Source: Pratylenchus scribneri (Eukaryota; Nematoda; Chromadorea; Rhabditida; Pratylenchidae). From it: 64,000 nt of DNA. Positions within the stretch are counted from its first letter, which is position 1. Each line of letters starts with the position of its first letter. Of this stretch, positions 1 through 12,952 are shown piece after piece. The stretch spans positions 62,001 to 126,000 of the forward strand of contig JAQSEB010000018.1 of the NCBI GenBank assembly GCA_030063045.1. The letters are read 5' to 3'. A program made the position numbers and the translations under genes. The notes under the pieces were generated by a model. That model had not been told where the DNA came from and did not search any database. It saw only the letters and a program-made list of their open reading frames with translations.

Positions 1-245
1 TAATCAAGATTATAATGTTGTGACCAAGTAGGCTAATTATAATAATTCAATATTAAAAAATTTTATTCAAATTTAAAAAATTTAAATTAATTTTTTTTCA
101 AATTTCTAAACAATTATTTTCTTCCAAAATTAAAGCCAAAATTATTAAATAATCTCTCGCCCTTTTTCCTCTATTTAAATTTTTTTTCCAAATTATAAGG
201 CAGGATAATAAAAAATTTATGCATTAAATTTATTTTTTTATTTAG

Positions 246-3200
246 AAAATTTTCGGAATCATCGGACAGCACTGGCAGCCTAAACACACATATTCAACAA
301 GGGTCGGTCCGACGAAGACGGGGATTAAATCAAAAAATGTATTGAAAATGAAAAATTAATCTAATTAAAATTTTATACATTTCTTGATTAATTGAAAAAT
401 TTTTAATCAATTTTATTTTTTAGTTATGTTCTGATCACTTATAAAGTTCCAAAAGAAGGGAATGACGAAACAAAATCAACTGAAACTGACAAAAAAGTTT
501 GCCTTAATGGAAATTAAATTAATTCTTGGTTATTCTCATTTTAGGAACGGCAAATTGTTTGGACCGCTGTCAATTCAACAAATGCAGCAGCCCGAGGGGA
601 ACGAGGCAAAATTTTCATGAGCCATGAATTGATGGAGGAATTAAAAATTGAACCCGGCGATGAAGTGACTGTTCAATCTGTAAATATAATTTAGGAGAGA
701 ATATTAAATATATTTTTTAAATTTTATTCAGTTTGATCAGGAAAATAAAATGGCTCAACAAATCAAAATGGAAATTGAAAATTGCGATGAAAGTCGAAAA
801 TGTCCATCACATCATTGGATGTGGTAATAAATTATTTTTTATTTATTAAATGAGAAATATTAATTTTATAAAATATTTTTAATAAACGAAAATACAAAAT
901 GTTTTTGTTTTAAGAAAATAAGGAAAAAATTTAAAAAAAAACAAAATTTTCTAACATAAAAATATTTGTTAAAAAAAATAAAAAAAAATTTTTTGTAACA
1001 AAACATTAAATATTTTTAATAAAATACATACAAAATGTTTTTTTAAGAAAAAAAATATTTTTAAGAAAAGCAGAAAACACAAAATGTTTTTAAGAAAACA
1101 TAAAAATACAAAAAGTTTTTAAACAACAAAAACACAAAATTTTTTAAAGCAAACAAAGACATAAAATGTTTTTTAATCAAACAAAAACACAAAATGTATT
1201 TAACAAAATTTATGCTAAACAAATAAAAATTGATTTTAAATAAAAGAAGTTGTTTTTAAATAAAAGAAAAAGACAAAAAAAAATAATTTTATAGTTTATA
1301 CATAAATTTGTTTCCATTAAAATATTAAACATTTAAATCCAATTTTTAGGGGACATCCTAAATGTACCTCATTGTTCCATGTTAATGACATTGTCAACAC
1401 ATTTAAACGGAACTATTCCGGAAGAATCGTCAATTTGAACATTTCAAGTCTGTTTTGATATTTTTAATTTTAACATTTATTTTTTATATTTTGCAGCATA
1501 TTTGAAAGTCGAGGACAAAGAGGTTAAAAAAGCCAAAAAATCAATTAAATCGAATATGTTCGATTATGACGGATTCGAATCTTCGTGTTTAAAATTTCGT
1601 GTAACTGAAATTCAAGCAGGCATTGAGGAGAAAAAATCTGAAGAAACTTCCTCGAATTCTTCAACAAATTCAGTGAGAAATAAATTTTTAATTTTATAAT
1701 TAAATTTTATTTAAAATCAATTTTTAATAAATACTATATAAAAAATGGAGAAATATTTAAAACGAAAAAAAAGTATTGAAAAGGCAAAAAATAAAATGTC
1801 AAGATTTTAATGGTTCAATGATTTGTTCTGAAAATCCAGACCATACTCAAACCCAATCAATAAGATCTAATAGATACTTATTGTTTGACCATATTTAGTC
1901 GGTATCGGTTCTTATAATTTAGGTATTATCTGGGAACAGGCTAGAAAAAAAATTTGCAATTCTCATCTCTTTATACATATTTGATTGTTAAACGATGAAA
2001 AATATAATTTTAGTTGATTTTAAGAGTGACCAATTTTGGGGGTAGCTTAGGATAATTTTATGGGTGAAAAAATCTGTTCCCAGAAAATACAAAAGTACCG
2101 TTTATTCTTTGGTGTAACCAATTCTGGTTTAGTTTTGAACCAAAAAGCAAAATCAGTTTAAAAGATTTAGAAATTACCCTTTAATTTTATCAAACCATGG
2201 CAATTCGATGCTTCTCATCGAGATTCATCGATTGTCGATTCGGTATAAAGTTTAATTTTCTAGGACATACCATTTAACCATTAAAGCTTTTCGGCATTTT
2301 TATTACCCTTTTCATTTTCAATGTTGTTTGCCCAATTAAATACTATTCAAAAAATTCCCATTTATAAAAATTATAAAAAATATAAAAATTATTATAAATT
2401 TAGTCATCCGAAATAACGCAAAATGGCGAAAAATCTACAGCGGAAGCAACGAAAACTGTCGAAAAAACCTCATCATTTCCGGCAGAATTTGCAACAATTA
2501 AAAAAGGCACAATCATTGAATTAAAAATTAAAACCGATGACAAGGAAAAAGAATCAAAGGACAAAGAATCAACAAAATTGATCATTCATGGAATTGAAAA
2601 GTTTGATGGAAATAATATTTTTCTATTTATATTTTCTCCCTTTAGCAAATTAAACAATGAAGAGCAACCTTCAAAATTGTTGATGGACGAAAAAAGTTGG
2701 AATTTTGGCAAGAAAATTGGTGGACTGGATGAACAATTGAGTGAAATATTTCGTCGGGCTTTTGCTTCCAGAATGATCTCGGCAGATTGCTGCAAAGAAA
2801 TGGGCCTAAAGGTAACATCAATTCGTTATAATTAATATAATAAATTCAACAACTGAAAAAGGGAATAGCTTAATTTGTCGATGTTGACAATAACTCAGAA
2901 TTGTACCAATTTTGATGATTTTTCTATTAAATTAAAGAGCAGACTATTTAAATTATTTTCTCATTAATTGATGGAATTTTGCCCTTAAAATCTCTTAAAA
3001 TCTTATTTATTATGCTAATAATATTAATTTTATTTAAATTTACTCATTATTGATGGAATTGTGCCCATAAACATCTAAAATTATTTTTAATATGGAAATA
3101 ATGCAATTTTTAGTGATTTTTTCGGACACAACTCCCAGAATCCTGATTGAATTTAAATAAAATTAATAATGTTACATAGTCAATATTCTGTTCCATAATT

Positions 3201-6200
3201 TGATTGCAAAAATTATAAAATTGGTTTGGTCCTTGATGAGTTATATAGATTTATCATTTTAATAATATTAAAATTTATTTTTTATTATTCCAGCATGTTC
3301 GCGGAATTTTACTTTATGGACCACCTGGAACAGGAAAAACTCTGATTGCGCGTGAATTGGCGAAAGCATTGCATTCTAGGGAACCAAAAATCATCAATGG
3401 TGCCGAGGTTCAAAGGTGAATATTTATTGTTTTTTAAATTGTGTAAAAATAATTTTGATTAGTATGTGGCTTGGTGAGTCCGAAAAGAATGTGCGTTCCC
3501 TTTTTGTGGATGCCGAGCGGGAACAGGCACTTGCCGGCGACAAATCCGGACTTCATGTCATCATTGTGGATGAGTTGGACGCACTTTGCCCTAATAGACA
3601 ATTGGTAGGAGGAAATTTGATAAGGAAAAAGCAGATTAAGATTAACTTTTAACTTATAAATTTATGGAAATTATTTTTATTATTTTGGTATAATTTACAA
3701 TTATTTTTTAAGTAAAAATGGTATAATTTAGTTAATAGAGTAAAAAAATAATTTTATATTTTACCTTAAAAATTTAACTTAATTTAATTAATATTAAACA
3801 ATTTTTTAGCCTAACAAATTGAAATTATCAAGGAATATACAAAGATTTATTTTTAACAATTTTTAAAATTTAAATTATATTAATTTAATTGACAGCCTAA
3901 TCTTTAACATTAATGTTTTAAAGTTAAATTCTTATTAGCAAAAAAACATTATGAATTATTTTTACCATAAAAAATTATTTTTATTGTTTTTGTAAAGTAC
4001 AATTTTTTGTTTTTAAGACACAATCTAGCCATCGAACGGAACAGCGTATTGTGAACACTCTGCTATCAAAATTGGATGGCGTTGAACAATTGAACAATAT
4101 TCTGCTCATTGGAATGACCAATTTGATGGAAACCATAGATCCAGCATTGCTTCGGCCTGGCCGTCTTGAATTAAAAGTGAGTGCAATCGAATATTATTAT
4201 TACAAATACTAAATTCTTAGAAAAAATTGAGAAAACATTATTCCGTAATTTTCTAGTTAAATTGTAACTTTCCAAGTTTAATCCAAACGAAATTAATTTT
4301 GATAATTTTATTAATTTTTAGATTCATATTGGTTTGCCCAGTGAAAAAGGAAGACGAGAAATTTTGGACATTCACACAAACATTATGCGGTATTAAAAAT
4401 AAATAATATTTATTGCATAATATTTCTTTTTTAAAGAGAAGCAAAACGATTGCATGAAGATGTGAATTTGGACATTATGGCAAAGAAGACAGTCAATTTT
4501 TCGGGTGCTGAATTGGAAGGATTGGTCCGTGCTGCCCAATCGCAGGTGAAAAAAGGATACAATTTTTTTACCTAAAAAGAGTTTTTTACCTGAATTTTTA
4601 ATTCTTAATTTCTATAAATTGAAATCAGTTTTAGATCCTAAATCCTACAAACTTAATACCAAGAATGGTTTTTAAAATATCAGATTTTGACCAAAAATTA
4701 ACGTTTTTAAAATCAAATGTTCTGAAAATATGGTTTAAACTGTTTAACTCGCTCAGTTTCGATTTAAACTAATAAGAATTGTATATGTCAAAAGATGCGT
4801 CTTGATGACATCTACATTGGCAAGATTTATAGGATCTAAAACTGGTTTCGGATTTATTAGAATTCAGAAATTAATTTTGAGGTAAAAAAATTATTTATCG
4901 TGAAAAATTGTCTAATTAACAAAGATAATTTTTGAAAATTGCAGGCAATCCAACGTATTATCAAGGCTAGAGAGCAAAATGCTAAAGAAAATGGATCAAC
5001 AATTGGCATTGATCCTTCAAATGATTCGGATTTGAAAATTTGTTCAACCGATTTTGAGCTGGCTTTTGAAAATGACATTAAACCGGTAAAATTAAAAATT
5101 AATTAAAATTATTAAAATTAAATGAAATAAATTTATTTTCCCAGGCATTTGGTAAAGGCTCAATGGATTCCGCCCAATTGAATGCAATTCTTTGTCGAGA
5201 GCCAATTTTATGGTCTCCCAAAATTGAAAAATTACTTGAAAGGGGAGCAAATTTAGTGGAGAAATTGCAGAACAGTAATGTGAGGTAGGTGGTAAATTTT
5301 AAAATATAAATATTTTTATTTATCCTGAATAATTTGAATTCCGGCATAATAATTTTTCTGGAAAAGTTTAAATTCCGAAATAATAATTTTTTCCTTTTAA
5401 AAATTTCAATTCTGGATTAATAATTATTTTTCGGAAACGGTTCGGATTCCGGAATAAATTTTTTTTCGGAAAGTTTGAATTCAATTTGAATTCCTAAAAA
5501 TATTTTCAAAAAAAATTTGTTATAGGAATACATATTTCCATTATAAAAATTAAACATTTTATTATTTTTATTTTTCAGCGCAATTGGTCAATCTTGTTTC
5601 CTCTTATTGAATGGTCCAATGCAATCTGGCAAAACATTTTTGGCCACAACAATGGCACATCGCGCTGGAATTCCATATGTAAATTTTTTAAAGATAATTA
5701 ATAAAATAATAATAATAAATTTATTTTAATAATATTTCTTTGCAAATTATTTTTAATTTTTCCTTTCATTAGATCCGCCTGATCACTGCCGATTCAATGC
5801 TGACTTCTTCGAATATGCAAGAAAAAACGCCAACCGGTTTATTGGACCAAATTATTTTTGATTGTGAAAACACCGATTTTGCTTGCATTATTTTTGATGA
5901 ATTGGAGCAAATCATAGGTAAAATAATTTTTATTTTTATTTGTTTTTGTAAATATTGCTTCTAGGATATAATGAAGTCAATGGTCATGGAAATTGGCGCC
6001 ATACAATTCTCCAAAAATTGGCAATTATTTTTAATCGGCAGCCCAAAAAGGTACAAAATATTTTCGTAGAAAATTTTTTATTTATTTTAAAATATTATAA
6101 GGTTTGCGAATAATTTTTGCTAAATTTTGTTTTTATATTTTCTCTAAGTTTCGATACTCTAATTTATAAATATTTTAAATTTTGATAATTTCTTAATTTT

Positions 6201-7849
6201 TATTATCATTCAAGAAAATTCAAAATTTTTCAAAATATTTTTCGATGAAATAAATTTTAAAATTTTTAAAAAATTAATAATTTCAAAAACATTTTCTGAA
6301 CTCAAATAGAAGAGTCATTTTTTTTAAAATAGATTTTTAAATAAAAATCTTAAGTTTATATAAAATTAATAATTATTCTAGCAAAAAATAACATTTTTTA
6401 ATCCGAAATTTATATTTTTTTAATATTCCAAAATAATTTAAAAAGAGAATTTGTAATATAATTTTACTTCAAAATTTCTTTTTTTTTATAAACAGCCATA
6501 ATACTCATCGAATTTTGAAAAAAAATAATTTCTGATTTTAGCCTTTAAAAACCAAACTTTGGGACAGAATTTTTGCGCAAACTAATTATTAGGTCTATAA
6601 AAAAGTTCAAAAATTAATGCAATAATAATAATAATTTTTTGTCAAAATATATAAGTTAATAAAATAAGTTCCAAATTTATCAAAATTGTATAAAAATCAT
6701 TTTCTTCTAGGGAAAACGCCTTCTTTTGCTGGCCACAAGTTGTGAATGCCCAGAATGGTTTGAACAAATGCAATTGCCATTTTGCCTTCAAAATCGCATT
6801 GAATTGCCGGGAATTGGCAAATTCGAGGATTTAATCAATTTTTTGGCTGCAGCCACAAAAAATGGAGAGAAAAACGAAAAAACAATTGAAAATGGGACAG
6901 TGGAAAAATTGTTCACAAAATCCGAGTTGGATATAATTGCAAAGGAAATTGGCCCAAAAGTTGATGCTGGTCGACAAATGATGCCAACAATCAAAGATTT
7001 AGTGGAATTAATTGAATGGGTCAGTTTAATCAAAATAATTTTAAAAGGGATGAAAATTAATTAAATTAATAAAAAAAATTATTAAAAATTTCATTTTCGA
7101 TGTTTAAAATTTTTTTCCTAATATTTTTTAAATTTTTACGGATTTCTACATAAATATTTGTAGTATAATTAGGAAGGGAATTTTTATTTTTTTGACCCAA
7201 TTTTTTGTTTATGATAAAAAAGGCGCATAATAAATAATATTTAATTAAATTCATTTTATTTCGACTGGCACTTTTTTTGCAGAAAATTTCAATATAAAAA
7301 AATTTGAAAAAAAACTAAAAAACAAAAACAAATTTTCGATACCTAAAATTTCAAAAAAAAAAATAAGCGAAGCACCTCTTTTAGGATTTTGTGGCCTAGA
7401 ATTAGCTACCTAATGATCAAAATAATAAAAAAATTTAATTTATTACAAATAAATTTCAAAAAACCTAAATAAGCAAAGCATCTATATTTTGTGATTTTCC
7501 GGCCTAAAAATCCGTTCCCTAATGTTCAGAATGTTAAAAAATGATTACAAATTTAAATTTTCAAATTTTATTTATTAACTGAATTTATGATGCCATAAAA
7601 TTTTGTCTTTAATTTTAATAATAATTAATATTTTTAATTTAGTATTCCACTCAATGTAATAATGGCAAGGCAACTGGCGATGCATTGACCACCAATGGAC
7701 AAAATGAATCAGCTAATGGCGAACAAATTCAGACACCGATGTCATCCCATTCATTCAGCCAGTTCAAGCAAAAATTGGTAGAATTGATTGAGCAGAAACA
7801 GAAGAGTGCCGATACAAATTTCAAAGCACATTTAAGCATGTATCGTTGA
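246..7849 (+). CDS. nsf-1: NSF-type AAA+ ATPase, vesicle-fusion factor (5' end not seen)
   Basis: NSF disassembles SNARE complexes after membrane fusion in the cytosol. Exons I infer: 246-338 (weak), 424-496, 545-672, 732-820, 1350-1447, 1497-1672, 2404-2811 (with a possible 45-base intron 2601-2645), 3294-3415, 3463-3604, 4018-4176, 4322-4389, 4437-4545, 4945-5085, 5145-5284, 5579-5678, 5773-5917, 5965-6050, 6711-7019, 7643-7849 (TGA). All junction phases agree from 424 onward. Seen: the N-domain; the D1 entry motif [10 protein letters not shown]1 Walker A GPPGTGKT; Walker [15 protein letters not shown] arginine fingers; [27 protein letters not shown]2 Walker A GPMQSGKT; and a D2 Walker B-like FDELE. 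The pore motif after D1 Walker A reads MWLGESEKN, where animal NSF usually has YVGESE. The C-terminus carries an Asn/Gln/Ser-rich stretch before the stop. No ATG upstream in the window fits, so the start is probably outside. A diverged paralogue rather than the sole NSF is possible. Confidence 0.93.
2140..2275. repeat. Degenerate arm of a dispersed palindromic element in an NSF intron
   Basis: The intron 1673-2403 holds a stretch with AAACCATGGCAATTCGATGC and a following TCATCGAGA. It resembles the arm sequence of the palindromic elements at 43289-43654 and 59737-60152 (AAACCATGACAAATT, then ATCGATACGTCTCGATGAGA). Only one arm is clear here. Confidence 0.4.
4620..4870. repeat. Decayed palindromic element in an NSF intron
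   Basis: The intron 4546-4944 contains GATGCGTCTTGATGACATCTAC followed by ATAGGATCTAAAACTGGTTT, and on its left ATTTTGACCAAAAATTAACG with ATCCTAAATCCTAC. This matches the order seen in the hairpin elements at 43.3, 57.1 and 59.7 kb, at lower similarity. It is read as an old insertion of the same family. Confidence 0.45.
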
Positions 7850-8550
7850 ATCCAAAGCGATTTATTTAATTTATTTATAATTTTTTGATTTAGTTTCTAA
7901 TGAAATTAATTTATTCCTATTTAGCTGCCTTTAATATAATTATTGTGAATTGTCAAAAATCAAAGCAATTGTTAATTTGTGGCTTAATTATGAATTATTG
8001 AATATGAATAATTGTATTTTTCTAAATATAAATAGCATCTTTCATCATCGTTTTTTGTCAAAATAATTTTTGAACAAATAAATTTGCTTATTTGAAATTT
8101 TTTGACAATTTGTGTATATAGAAGAAATAATGCTAGAATGAATTGCCAAATCAAAAGTAAATTTCAATACAATTATTATTTCAGGGAATTGCCAGCAATA
8201 TGTCATCCAATTCCATCTATTATTGACAATCAAACTATTACAAAACTCATTTAAATTTTTAGAACTTATCAGAGAAAAAGCCGATTTATTAGGGAAATTG
8301 TTTTTAAATAATTCTGAATATTAAGTAAAGTATATTGTCATTATTCTATTGCTAATTAAATTTAGTCAAAAATATTAAAAATTTACAGTCATAAATTTAA
8401 AATTCCAATTTGTTAAAGCCATAACTTAACATTTGAAATTTGATGAGCAATCCACTTTTGGGACTATTTGCTTGAATTTATCGAATGATGAAGAATAAGC
8501 CGCAATTTATATTCGGCAACTTTTTATTTCTTATTTATATGTATATAAAA
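7850..8550. other. NSF 3' flank, no gene seen
   Basis: AT-rich sequence after the NSF stop with several AATAAA-like polyadenylation candidates (for example near 8075). No reading frame with splice support was found on either strand. Confidence 0.5.
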
Positions 8551-9087
8551 AAATGAGGGGGGATGTATACACATTTTGGAAAAAATCGGCTAGAAAACGG
8601 CCGATTTCGATGCGGTTTTTTTTGTTAGAACAATGATCTCCTAGCGGACAGATTTGACTGCGCAACTTGGAGTCCCAGACCAAAGGGGTTTGCAAACCGG
8701 TTTAAAGTGGCGCCAAAAATAACATGACCAGGCCGAATAAAAAATTTTTTTCCGAATTTGATCTTAACCTATGTAAACAACTCTGGGCTACATTTTTTGT
8801 CGGGGTGCTAGAGTCCGGCGGCTTCATCCTGAAAAGTTACAGTTCCAAATATGGCAAAATTTTCATTTTTTGTGATTTTTCGATCTTTAAAAGTTCTATC
8901 GCCTAGGCAAATTTTCGAATCCCGGAACAATTTATATGTCAAATTGTAGCTATGGTCAAAGGCTTTTACGCGCCCGTCAGCGGCGGCATGCGCATAAACC
9001 GGTTTGGCAAACGGTTCAAAACCAATTTTGGCATTTTCATTTTTTGGCATTTTTTGGGCTGTAAAATTTTTCGATGATGGTAAATTG
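8551..9087. repeat. Dispersed repeat fragment with ATGAGGGGGGAT terminus
   Basis: It starts with AAAAAAATGAGGGGGGATGT. The 75 bases at 8577-8651 are essentially identical to 17947-18022 and 35431-35506, including a short inverted pair (AATCGGCTAG/ACGGCCGATT) and AATGATCTCCTAGCGGACAG. The rest contains stretches of the CCGGTTTAAA type. The same terminus recurs at 18899 and, inverted, near 25150, so this is one member of a repeat family. Confidence 0.7.
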
Positions 9088-10294
9088 ATGCGCGGATGGG
9101 AGAAAGGGCACATCTAGAGAGTGAGAGCTTTCAAATGGTATATCACTCTAGGCCCAACTCCTTCGCGCAGATGAGCTATGGATGACACAAAATTGCCAAT
9201 TTTTGACCAAAATTTTAAACTCATAAATAAAAATTATTTTTAAAATGGTAAATATTTAATTGTTTTTGACATTATTTGTAGAGAATTTTATGGCGAGTAA
9301 AATGACATATAGATTAGCCCGAACGGTTTGGCCATTCCAGAGTTATGGCCATTAAACCGTTTCAAAATTTGCATTTTTTCACCCAGCAATGAGAGTTTTT
9401 GAACTGTATTTTTTATACATGAATATATCATGGCGGCGCTTTATCAAAAGGCACAACTAGACATCCAGGGCTATTCAACGGTATATTACACTTGGCCCAA
9501 TTCGCTCTAGCATTCGAGTGCGGCGACCGACAAAACCAAATTTTTGTCAAATTTTACGAATTTATTGGTTGAAGAAATGCAAATTGTGCTATAAGTATTG
9601 AAATCAATGCAAAATGGTTTCGAAAATAATTTTTTAATTATTTAAAATAGAAATAAAATAATTTTATCCAAAAATATGTGGTTTAAACCCTTTAAACCAG
9701 TTTTGCGCGAAACCGGTTTAATGACTAAATGGATTGAAAATAGGCTCAATCGATGCGAAATAGTCGATTTAGTCGGCAAAATTTCTTTTATGACTCATTT
9801 TGATCAATTTAAACCATATTTACAAGGGTTTAAACTTTTTAAACCAAATGGTTTAGTTGACCATAACTATGGTTTAAATGTATCAAAATGGGCTGAAATT
9901 GAAATTTTGCCCACTAAATCGACCATGCCGATTCGATTGAGGTATATATCATGGTTATAGGACAAAAAAAAAATTCGAAAAATTAGCAAAGGGTTCCCCC
10001 CTTTGGTTTCGCATTGGCCAAAAGGTTTTTTGGCCATTATTTGAGTAAAAATTAATTTATATATAAAATTCTTATCCATTTTTAGTGCAGAATTTAATTT
10101 AGAATTTTTTAAAAATAATTAGAAAAATTTTTAACCTAACCCTTTGAAATTTTTGAAATTTTTTGAAATTTTAAAATTTTTTCGAAAATCCCGGTTTTCG
10201 AAGGGTTAGCTTACAATTTTTAATTTTAAAATATTTTTAAAAAATTCTTTATAAAATTCTTCATCAATATAACTTTATTTCAAATTAAAATATA
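9088..10294 (+). repeat. Repeat block R1, copy 1
   Basis: About 1.2 kb nearly identical to 15531-16736 and 33014-34219. It contains GAGAAAGGGCAC with GGTATATCACTCTAGGCCC, a palindrome at about 9748-9945 with arms CAATCGATGCG and CGATTCGATTG, and several GGTTTAAACC-type motifs. An open frame of 94 codons lies across the palindrome and is not believed to be a gene. The right end joins directly to the truncated receptor copy at about 10291 through a short TATAATTTTAAAT overlap. Confidence 0.8.
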
Positions 10295-10377
10295 ATTTTA
10301 AATAATTATAATAATTTTTAAACATTAAATAAAGAAAAAAATTTAATAATAAAAAATAGTGTTTTAATATTTAACAG

Positions 10378-12086
10378 CTTTATTTGGCTTATCGTAATTC
10401 GGGTACAACATTTGCTTTGATTGGGCCTGCATTCCTCATTTGGGCAATCGGCGTTTGCGGCTTCCTTCTAAATTCATTTGTCCTTCTCACAACATATTTA
10501 TCCAAGTAAAATTCAAAAATATTAATAAATGATTATTTTAATATAAATAAAATTTTTAGTTCATTGCGCGGAACTGCCAATTATTTGATGGCATTGATTT
10601 GTTTGGCCGAGGCAATCCATCAAATAGGACATTCCATCTTCTTTGCCATTGTGGTCAGTGGAATCAATTTCATTGATTTGGAATTGGCCGCATGGCTTAC
10701 ATTGCCCCAACATTTTTGCATGGGCCTATCATTAATGGGAATGCTTTTGGCTGCATTGGATCGATTGTTGGCAATCTCTTCTGATTCATTGTAGGGATAT
10801 TATTTATAAATTAGCCGATAAAATATAAAACAGGACATTATTTGAATAGATCAATTCAATAAATATTATTTTGGCTATAAAAAAACAATGAAGCAAGTAG
10901 CAAGCACCTAGCCTAGATAGAGGAAGGCGATAATACATTGGAAAACTATAAAATCCTCTATAAAATGGTCTTTCTAATTTTTCGGCGCCAGAAAAATTTG
11001 TAAAATAATAAGTGAATTTTTCCTAAAAATAATCGTTTATATTACATTCAAAAACATATAATAACCTTTTTAATATTAAATTTTATAAAAGCACTACATT
11101 ATATCGGTCACTTAAGGGTTAAGGCTTATTAATTATAAGTATATATGGCTTTTTATTTCCAAATTAGTTGCGCTCTATAATTTAAATAAACAAAAGAATA
11201 TCTTAGATATAGGTAATGGAATTTCATTATTGAACTGACTGAGTGAATTATATTTGATGAAATTATTATTAATTTTTTATTAATATCTTAATTCAAATTT
11301 ACAGCCACAACAATTTATGTCTGAATTATAAAAAGGGTTATTTGGCTATTTTGACTGCAATAATGCTGATATATGGTGCAATTTGCAGCTATATTGTTAT
11401 TTTGAATGGCCAAAAATATGGTGGAACGTAAGCATTGGAAAAAAATCTTTTTAAATTTTATTAATAAAACAGACCAACAACAGCATGTTTGGCCGAAGTT
11501 TTTCCGGTAAACGGTGACTTTCAAGCAGTTTGGTTTCTTCTACCCATTGTGCCATTGGTTTTATCTGCAATTTGCTATTTGATTATTGGAGCCATTATTC
11601 GATGCAATAAAAGCGGTAATTTTATTTGGAAAATACATATAATTAATGTAAAATTTGATGCCAAAAATGATAATTTTAAGTTGATATAATTATTTAATCG
11701 AACTTAATTATTTAATCTACTTTTTACCCATAAGGGCATAAAAATGCGAAATTTTTTCGGGGGAACTAAGTGGTGAATTTGGTAGGGGATTCATAACGAA
11801 AAAATACCAAAATTTCATTCATTAATTGTTTAAATTACTATATGTTTATTATTTCAGCACAGAATATCGAAAGGCATTCAGGCAATTCTATTCGGCATTG
11901 TCCAATAGCAATCAAATTTATTCGATCAATGTTCTCCACCAACAGCATCATCAATCACGGCGGCTTTCCTCCATTCAATCCAGCAGCCAAAATCAAATTC
12001 AACATATTTCATCGATGAATAATAGTAGCACTCTTCAAGAATTGAAGAATAACAAAAATAACATTAATGAACAAAGAAGAGTTTAA
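10378..12086 (+). pseudogene. Srsx-like chemoreceptor, copy A, broken
   Basis: Exons matching the intact copies: 10378-10505 (TM1), 10560-10790 (TM2-TM3, ending LDRLLAI), 11305-11427 (TM4), 11473-11615 (TM5) and 11858-12086 (cytoplasmic tail, QQHHQSRR). Two parts are missing. The start-codon exon lies left of the junction at about 10291, where repeat R1 replaces it. An 829-base deletion at 11760/11761 removes the exon for TM6-TM7 (22305-22518 in copy B). Splicing the flanking exons would join phase 1 to phase 2, shift the frame and give early termination. The remaining exons match copies B-D at nucleotide level, so the damage looks recent. A hidden upstream start cannot be excluded. Confidence 0.85.
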
Positions 12087-12301
12087 CAAAATTAAGGAAA
12101 AAAAAACTCTAAACAAATATTTTAAACATTTTTTATTCATAATTCTAATTTAATTTTAAATTGTTTATTTCTATTTTTGTATTAAATTTTACTTGATTAA
12201 ATTAGTGTATAATAAATTTATATATCCATAAAACTATAAATTTTCATAAATGAAGATAATAAAAATTATCTTTTAATAAATTTCTTCATTGATTATTTCC
12301 A

Positions 12302-12557
12302 TCATTTTTCCTCTTCTGCTGCTTCTTTCTCGTCATTTTTCCCAAAAATCCAATTCCAACATTTCTTCAGAATTCTATATGGCAAAAAAATAATCCATTT
12401 GGCTGCTAAATAAATGCTACAAAAAATAAAAATTTTAATTAAAAATTTAAACTTTTTACCTTGTAAAACATAATAAAATGCTGAGGGCAAATGCCAAAAT
12501 AAATTGTTCAGATGTCCTTTCAGGCCATAATCTTATTTGAAATCCAGCACCAGCCAT
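12302..12557 (-). CDS. Small membrane protein of 70 residues, copy A
   Basis: Two exons on the minus strand: 12557-12460 (ATG) and 12416-12302 (TGA), separated by a 43-base GT-AG intron and giving 71 codons. The protein starts MAGAGFQIRLWPE. It has one hydrophobic segment across the splice junction (FILAFALSILLCF then SIYLAA), a basic-aromatic stretch KKCWNWIFGKN, and an acidic Glu/Ala/Lys tail. I do not recognise the family. It is convergent to the Srsx-like receptor, with 215 bases between the two stops, and is copied with it in all four units. Confidence 0.6.
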
Positions 12558-12952
12558 TCGGAAAATTAACAATGATTAATAAATTTTGATAATAAAAATA
12601 TTATAAATTTATTTATGGAGGGGTTGAAAAAATTGGAAGTGTTTTCGATGGAACGCAAATTTCAACTTATTTATTTATTTGGAATTTGGATGAATCATTT
12701 CTTTCCATTCCGTCGTATTTTTATCAAAAAGAGTAGATTGACTTTGATATTAATATTCTCGCTTCTTTATTTAAAATAATGATGACACATTTTTATCAAA
12801 GATTGGTCAATATCAGCATCAAACACAAAATTAACGGAAAATTTCTTTATTACCGGAATAAAATTTAGGGATACGAAATTAGTGCATAAAATGAAATATA
12901 AATTTATCAATTAAAAAATTATTCTAAAAACTTTCTCTATTTATATGGCCAC

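Noticed and set aside
9676..9960. 94-codon open frame (three identical copies, also at 16119 and 33603)
   Set aside because: It spans the R1 palindrome, its translation follows the CCGGTTTAAA-type repeat, and it has no domain, splice support or start context.
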